Below are positions 60,558 through 64,000 of a stretch of 64,000 bases of DNA, one piece after another; position 1 is the first letter of the stretch; each line of letters begins with the position of its first letter. Below the pieces are notes generated by a model. The model ran no database searches and was not told the origin of the DNA. It worked only from the letters and a program-made list of their open reading frames with translations. The DNA comes from Cytophagales bacterium (lineage in GTDB: Bacteria > Bacteroidota > Bacteroidia > Cytophagales > Cyclobacteriaceae). The position numbers and the translations under genes are program-made. The DNA lies in the NCBI GenBank assembly GCA_027317105.1, contig DAHVFH010000228.1:13049-77048 (forward strand), in the 5' to 3' direction.

Positions 60558-61022
60558 TTAGTATAAAATATTTTCAATACGTTTAGCTTTTAAAATATCT
60601 TTAGTTCTTCCGAAAAAATAAAATATTCTCTTTTGTTCTTCCAACGTTGGGATTTTTACCTTTAGGTTTCCAATTTCAATTGCATTTACATCGCTGACCT
60701 TAAGTGAAACCCACTGATGATCCCGAAATACCTCAAGATTTCCCATCACTTCAACATCCATTTCTCCAAAATCAAACCTCGCGAAATTTGAACGAAACAA
60801 TTCTGTGTGGGCTGGACGAAATTCTTTTCTTATCCTGTTGGCCCAGACTTTTTTAAGTTGATCCACATCCCAGGAAGTGGTGAACAAATCCAAATCCTTG
60901 ATTTCATCGACATGAACGCCAGCCAAAACAAGCGCGCAGCTTCCGATAACCAGATAATCAACATTCAGTTCTTGAAGATCAGGAGAAATAAAATTTAGGA
61001 GGGCTTCTATCCGTTCTTTCAT
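60558..61022 (-). CDS. nucleotidyltransferase-fold protein
   Basis: A 154-residue protein with a minimal nucleotidyltransferase fold: VDYLVIGSCALVLAGVHVDE followed by IKDLDLFTTSWD, which has the paired acidic residues (D-x-D) of MNT/AbiEii-type nucleotidyltransferases, preceded by a GS-like signature. A distal acidic residue is in GEMDVEVMGN. Such proteins can be toxin-like or sugar/tRNA modifiers, but here there is no partner gene. It is followed by rnhB on the same strand, 11 bases away. Confidence 0.65.
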   Translation of the reverse strand: MKERIEALLNFISPDLQELNVDYLVIGSCALVLAGVHVDEIKDLDLFTTSWDVDQLKKVWANRIRKEFRPAHTELFRSNFARFDFGEMDVEVMGNLEVFRDHQWVSLKVSDVNAIEIGNLKVKIPTLEEQKRIFYFFGRTKDILKAKRIENILY

Positions 61023-61033
61023 AATGGCAATTC

Positions 61034-61636
61034 TTAGTCTTCAAACAACTCCAACTGGGAAGGGAGTAGTGTAAATGATTTCCGATGAAATGGCGTGATG
61101 CCTAAATTCCGAATTCCGTCACGGTGCTCAACGGTTGGATAGCCTACGTTCGTGTTCCATCCGTAGCCCGGATATTGAAGTGCTAACTTCTCCATCAATT
61201 CATCCCGATAGGTTTTGGCGAGGACTGAAGCTGCCGCTATGCTAAGATAATGCGCATCGCCTCTTATGATGCACTCATGTTTTATTTCTTGATACGGTTT
61301 AAAGCGATTGCCATCAATCAACAAAAATTCCGGTTTTACAGCAAGTTGATCAAGGGCGAGGTGCATGGCCAAGAACGAAGCATTTAAAATATTAATATCA
61401 TCAATTTTCCCGGCATCCACTTCTGCCACCGCCCAGGCTAAGGCTTCTCTTTTTATTTGTTCTTGTAAAAGATTCCGTTCTTCTTTTGAGAGTTGTTTAG
61501 AATCATTCAATAACTCGTGCTGATAATCTTTTGGCAAAATTACCGCAGCAGCTACTACCGGCCCCGCCAGACAACCTCGGCCTACCTCATCGCAGCCGGC
61601 CTCAATGAGGTTTGGGGTAAACGAAGACAAAAGCAT
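61034..61636 (-). CDS. rnhB: ribonuclease HII
   Basis: A 200-residue RNase HII that removes ribonucleotides from DNA. Motifs: EAGCDEVGRGCLAGPVVAAA with the catalytic Asp-Glu, LLIDGNRF, and IIRGDAHYLSIAAASVLAKT with the metal Asp, then WNTNVGYPTVEHRDGIRNLG. Length is normal. It is transcribed away from the NUDIX gene; the whole shared interval is a heptamer array. Confidence 0.95.
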   Translation of the reverse strand: MLLSSFTPNLIEAGCDEVGRGCLAGPVVAAAVILPKDYQHELLNDSKQLSKEERNLLQEQIKREALAWAVAEVDAGKIDDINILNASFLAMHLALDQLAVKPEFLLIDGNRFKPYQEIKHECIIRGDAHYLSIAAASVLAKTYRDELMEKLALQYPGYGWNTNVGYPTVEHRDGIRNLGITPFHRKSFTLLPSQLELFED

Positions 61637-61650
61637 CGTTATCCGTTTTT

Positions 61651-61720
61651 AGTTAATTGTTATCGTTAAATTTCGATGACAATATTACAATTTACGATTA
61701 ACCAATAACAATCACGATGA
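61651..61720. repeat. 10-unit degenerate 7-bp array that includes a start codon
   Basis: Degenerate heptamers fill the interval between rnhB and the NUDIX gene, for example AGTTAAT, TGTTATC, GTTAAAT, TACAATT, TACGATT, AACCAAT, AACAATC and a final ACGATGA that contains the NUDIX ATG (61717). Partial dyad symmetry is present (TTGTTAT words on both sides). This is the most degraded of the arrays. Confidence 0.6.
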
Positions 61721-62262
61721 ACAATAATCCTTGGACGACCCTTTCACGCGAAGACATTTACGAAAACCCTTGGATCAAATTAGAAGAACATAAGGTGATC
61801 AACCCTTCAGGGGGAAAAGGTATTTATGGAAAAGTGCATTTTAAAAATACCGCCATCGGTATTATTCCTTTGGATGAAGCGAACAATACCTGGTTGGTAG
61901 GGCAACATCGTTATGTGCTCAATGAATGGAGTTGGGAAATTCCGGAAGGGGGAGGACCTGTGGGAAAAACTTTTTTGGAGTCTGCCCAAAGAGAGTTATT
62001 GGAAGAAACCGGACTTAAGGCAGAAAAGTGGACTGAAATTCAAAGAGCCCATTTGTCGAATTCGGTTTCTGACGAAGTCGGTTATATTTTCCTCGCTGAA
62101 GGACTGAGTGAGGGGGAGCATGAACGGGAGGCCACCGAAGCGGACATGAAAGTTTGGAAGCTTCCCTTTAGGGAGGCTTTGCAAATGGTGCTGGATGGAA
62201 AAATCATCGATAGTTTAAGCGTAATGGGGATCCTGAAAGTGGCGCGGATATTGGGTTTCTAA
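61717..62262 (+). CDS. NUDIX hydrolase (ADP-ribose pyrophosphatase-like)
   Basis: A 181-residue NUDIX protein. The box reads GGGPVGKTFLESAQRELLEE then TGL. The REL-EE-GL metal-binding core is intact, but the first Glu of the G-x5-E part is Lys (GKTFL), which may lower activity or indicate a specialised group. Upstream PWIKLEEHKVINPSGGKGIY and the WSWEIPEGG entry resemble ADP-ribose/dinucleotide pyrophosphatases. The ATG belongs to the last unit of a heptamer array. Confidence 0.87.
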   Translation: MNNNPWTTLSREDIYENPWIKLEEHKVINPSGGKGIYGKVHFKNTAIGIIPLDEANNTWLVGQHRYVLNEWSWEIPEGGGPVGKTFLESAQRELLEETGLKAEKWTEIQRAHLSNSVSDEVGYIFLAEGLSEGEHEREATEADMKVWKLPFREALQMVLDGKIIDSLSVMGILKVARILGF

Positions 62263-62264
62263 AG

Positions 62265-62327
62265 CCCTCACCCCGTCAACGTTCCTCGGACTCCCTCTCC
62301 CCAGCCAGGGAGTGAGGGTTGAGGGTG
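62265..62327. repeat. GC-rich inverted repeat element after the NUDIX gene
   Basis: Outer arms CCCTCACCCC and GAGGGTTGAGGG and an inner stem CTCCCT / AGGGAG around CTCCCCAGCC. This is the sort of intergenic palindrome found in many bacteria. It could act in termination for the NUDIX gene, but no U run follows. Confidence 0.55.
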
Positions 62328-62365
62328 TAACAATCTTTACTTATTTTCGTCATCCCAACATTATT

Positions 62366-62373
62366 TATTTTTG
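62366..62373 (+). promoter_or_regulatory. -7 box (TATTTTTG) upstream of the ABC ATPase gene
   Basis: TATTTTTG fits TAnnTTTG, about 80 bases before the start of the ATPase gene. The -33 element is poor. Confidence 0.35.
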
Positions 62374-62451
62374 CCAAATGCAAAAAAAATGAAACAAAAA
62401 TCGGAGTTATCAGTATCAGTATTGAATATTCTTGTCCATTAATTAATATCC

Positions 62452-63174
62452 ATGCCAAAAATTATCGAGACCCAAAACATTGCCAAGATTTATAAAATGG
62501 GCAATAACATTGTCAATGCCCTTCAAGACATTTCTATTTCTATTGATAAAGGTGAATACGTAGCCTTTATGGGACCTTCGGGCTCTGGCAAGTCCACCTT
62601 GATGAATATTGTTGGATGCCTTGATACGCCTACCAATGGCACGTATATGCTGAATGGTCATTTGGTGAGTGAGATGACCGAAAATGAACTGGCCGTTACG
62701 CGCAATAAAGAAATCGGTTTCGTGTTTCAAACCTTTAACCTGCTTCCCCGCGCTTCCGCGCTGGAGAATGTGGCATTGCCTCTGATTTATGCTGGCTATA
62801 GCAAAGACGATCGCGATGAAATGGCCATGGGCGCATTGGAGAGTGTGAGCCTGGCAGACCGGTACCACCACAAGCCCAACGAACTATCTGGCGGGCAGCG
62901 ACAACGTGTGGCCATAGCGCGGGCATTGGTCAACCATCCTTCCATCATTTTGGCCGATGAACCTACGGGGAACTTAGACTCCAAAACTTCGTACGACATT
63001 ATGAACCTTTTTGATGAATTGCACCAAAAAGGCAATACCATTATCATGGTCACGCATGAAGACGACATAGCCCATTATGCGCACCGCATCATTCGCCTCA
63101 AAGACGGCTTGATCGAGTGGGATCACAAAAATGAGAATATCAACCGGGGCGAAACAGTGGCAGCCCATTCATAG
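62452..63174 (+). CDS. ABC transporter ATP-binding protein, LolD/MacB type
   Basis: A 240-residue ATPase. Walker [21 protein letters not shown]-loop [20 protein letters not shown], signature [20 protein letters not shown], Walker [19 protein letters not shown] and H-loop [20 protein letters not shown] place it in the LolD/MacB/FtsE-like group that drives FtsX-type permeases. No permease is adjacent; three lone FtsX-like permeases occur elsewhere in the window and any could be a partner. Confidence 0.92.
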   Translation: MPKIIETQNIAKIYKMGNNIVNALQDISISIDKGEYVAFMGPSGSGKSTLMNIVGCLDTPTNGTYMLNGHLVSEMTENELAVTRNKEIGFVFQTFNLLPRASALENVALPLIYAGYSKDDRDEMAMGALESVSLADRYHHKPNELSGGQRQRVAIARALVNHPSIILADEPTGNLDSKTSYDIMNLFDELHQKGNTIIMVTHEDDIAHYAHRIIRLKDGLIEWDHKNENINRGETVAAHS

Positions 63175-63224
63175 ATGATTTTTTTTGGCTTGAATAATCC
63201 CTTTGGAATTTTCACTTTTGCCCA

Positions 63225-63773
63225 GTGAAAATCTACACCAAAACCGGAGACGAAGGAACAACTTCATTATTCGGAGGACAACGCCTGCCGAAATCCGACT
63301 TGCGGATTGATGCCTATGGCACGGTAGATGAACTGAATTCTTTTCTTGGTTTGGTAAGGGATCAACCCGTCAACGCCAAGCGAAAAGAGCTTTTAATCGA
63401 AATCCAGGATCGCCTTTTTACCATTGGTTCCATATTAGCAACCGAACCGGGGAATATAAAAGTGAAAATCCCAACACTTCATGAAGGAGATGTAGTTTCA
63501 CTGGAGAAGGAAATTGACAAAATGGACGCGATCCTTCCCCCAATGAAATCATTTGTTTTGCCTGGTGGCCACGAATCCGTTTCTTTCGGTCATGTGTCGC
63601 GCACCGTTTGCCGCAGGGCTGAACGATTAGTTATTGCCCTTCATAAAAATTCTCCGGTTGATCCCTTTGTGATAAAATATTTAAACCGGCTTTCCGACTA
63701 CCTGTTTGTTTTGTGCCGCATGATGGCGCATGAACTTAACATTGAGGAGACTCCGTGGAAGCCACGGATGTAG
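63225..63773 (+). CDS. cob(I)alamin adenosyltransferase, PduO type
   Basis: A 182-residue corrinoid adenosyltransferase attaching the adenosyl group to cobalamin. The start is GTG (63225). N-terminal KIYTKTGDEGTTSLFGGQRL is the ATP-binding motif, then DAYGTVDELNSFLGLVRDQP, and the helical ending with RTVCRRAERLVIALH and YLNRLSDYLFVLCRM. Length and motifs are typical of PduO/MMAB. It is followed closely by an MFS gene. No other B12 gene is here. Confidence 0.93.
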   Translation: MKIYTKTGDEGTTSLFGGQRLPKSDLRIDAYGTVDELNSFLGLVRDQPVNAKRKELLIEIQDRLFTIGSILATEPGNIKVKIPTLHEGDVVSLEKEIDKMDAILPPMKSFVLPGGHESVSFGHVSRTVCRRAERLVIALHKNSPVDPFVIKYLNRLSDYLFVLCRMMAHELNIEETPWKPRM

Positions 63774-63787
63774 AAATCAAAAAACCG

Positions 63788-64000
63788 AATGACAACTGAA
63801 GCTCAAGAAAAGGGTAAACTATTTACCCGTTACCAGGCATTTATTATTGCCATATTATCCATTCTACAATTTTCCATCATTCTCGATTTTATGGTGCTTT
63901 CGCCTTTGGGCGCTATTTTGATGCCTCAATTGCACATCACCACAGTACAATTTGGCTGGGTGGTATCTGCCTACGCCTTTAGCGCGGGCATCTCCGGAAT
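63788..64000 (+). CDS. MFS transporter, 3' truncated by window edge
   Basis: The N-terminal 71 codons of a major facilitator superfamily protein. After a short polar head (MTTEAQEKGKLFTRYQ) comes TM1 (AFIIAILSILQFSIILDFMV) with the LDFMVL motif, LSPLGAILMPQL, and TM2 beginning VQFGWVVSAYAFSAGISG. The DFMV and motif-A region recall Bcr/CflA or AraJ-type efflux proteins. It is 14 bases after the adenosyltransferase stop, so cotranscription is likely. The rest lies outside the window. Confidence 0.8.

Noticed and set aside
1..64000. Insertion sequence or transposase gene
   Set aside because: No transposase, no terminal inverted repeats flanking a gene and no target-site duplications were found. 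Remnants exist but none is a recognisable IS.

Overview
The window looks like a chromosomal segment of a Bacteroidota bacterium, most probably of the order Cytophagales. Pointers are the TAnnTTTG-type promoter boxes, a TonB-dependent receptor with an N-terminal carboxypeptidase-like domain, a head GIN domain protein, FtsX-like ABC permeases carrying the PadR-associated prefix domain, DUF4890 and DUF2461 proteins, and a sulfate-assimilation operon of the Bacteroidota type. No rRNA, CRISPR array, intact insertion sequence or prophage was seen. Both window edges cut genes: tadA at the left and an MFS transporter at the right.

Layout. 1-3.4 kb: tadA end, a small basic protein, a TIM-barrel isomerase-like protein and an amino-acid permease. 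3.5-8.1 kb: an accessory island with a type III methyltransferase remnant, a frameshifted dinD, a DUF6155 gene and a large primase-helicase fusion resembling TOTE conflict-system proteins. 8.1-11.8 kb: an ethanolamine-type permease with a glutamine synthetase-like ligase, then a DUF433/DUF5615 toxin-antitoxin pair whose toxin is frameshifted. 12-21.1 kb: divergent sulfate assimilation (cysH facing cysD-cysN-cobA-cysJ-cysI and a siroheme synthase/TSUP transporter fusion). 21.3-27.4 kb: two tRNA-Leu genes, then a mainly minus-strand run (DUF4890, DUF2461, alkane monooxygenase, aldo-keto reductase, threonine deaminase, a tiny Cys-rich FeoB-associated protein). 27.4-36 kb: an amidohydrolase fragment, an rRNA methyltransferase-like gene, a hydrolase lipoprotein, a frameshifted metal-binding lipoprotein, tRNA-Leu, cystathionine beta-synthase, MscS, a decayed histidine kinase, tRNA-Asn, a GIY-YIG remnant and a MetB/MetC-type enzyme. 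35.6-49.5 kb: histidine kinase, E2 acyltransferase, padR with two paralogous ABC permeases interrupted by a PIN toxin-antitoxin pair, a TonB receptor and a head GIN protein. 49.6-64 kb: clpB, DinB-like protein, another ABC permease, a metallo-beta-lactamase-fold protein, an alkylation-repair group (Ada-like zinc domain, 2OG-Fe oxygenase, AlkA), amidohydrolase, rnhB, NUDIX, a LolD-like ATPase and a PduO-type adenosyltransferase.

How the genes connect. The cys cluster encodes sulfate activation, reduction to sulfide, siroheme supply and probably an anion transporter; cystathionine beta-synthase and the MetB/MetC-like enzyme elsewhere complete transsulfuration. The two padR-linked permeases probably form a locally regulated export or resistance unit. 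The Ada-like, 2OG and AlkA genes form a small alkylation-repair neighbourhood.

The most unusual signal is not a gene. At least a dozen intergenic gaps hold degenerate tandem repeats with a fixed 7-bp period but different heptamer sequences. They often fill the gap from stop codon to start codon, overlap start or stop codons, and in several cases have dyad symmetry that would fold into long hairpins. The second is a palindromic element inserted in frame in the two paralogous ABC permeases, and the third is a REP-like element that supplies the C-terminus of a metallo-beta-lactamase-fold protein. Several genes carry apparent single-base frameshifts in short homopolymer runs, either real decay or assembly errors.
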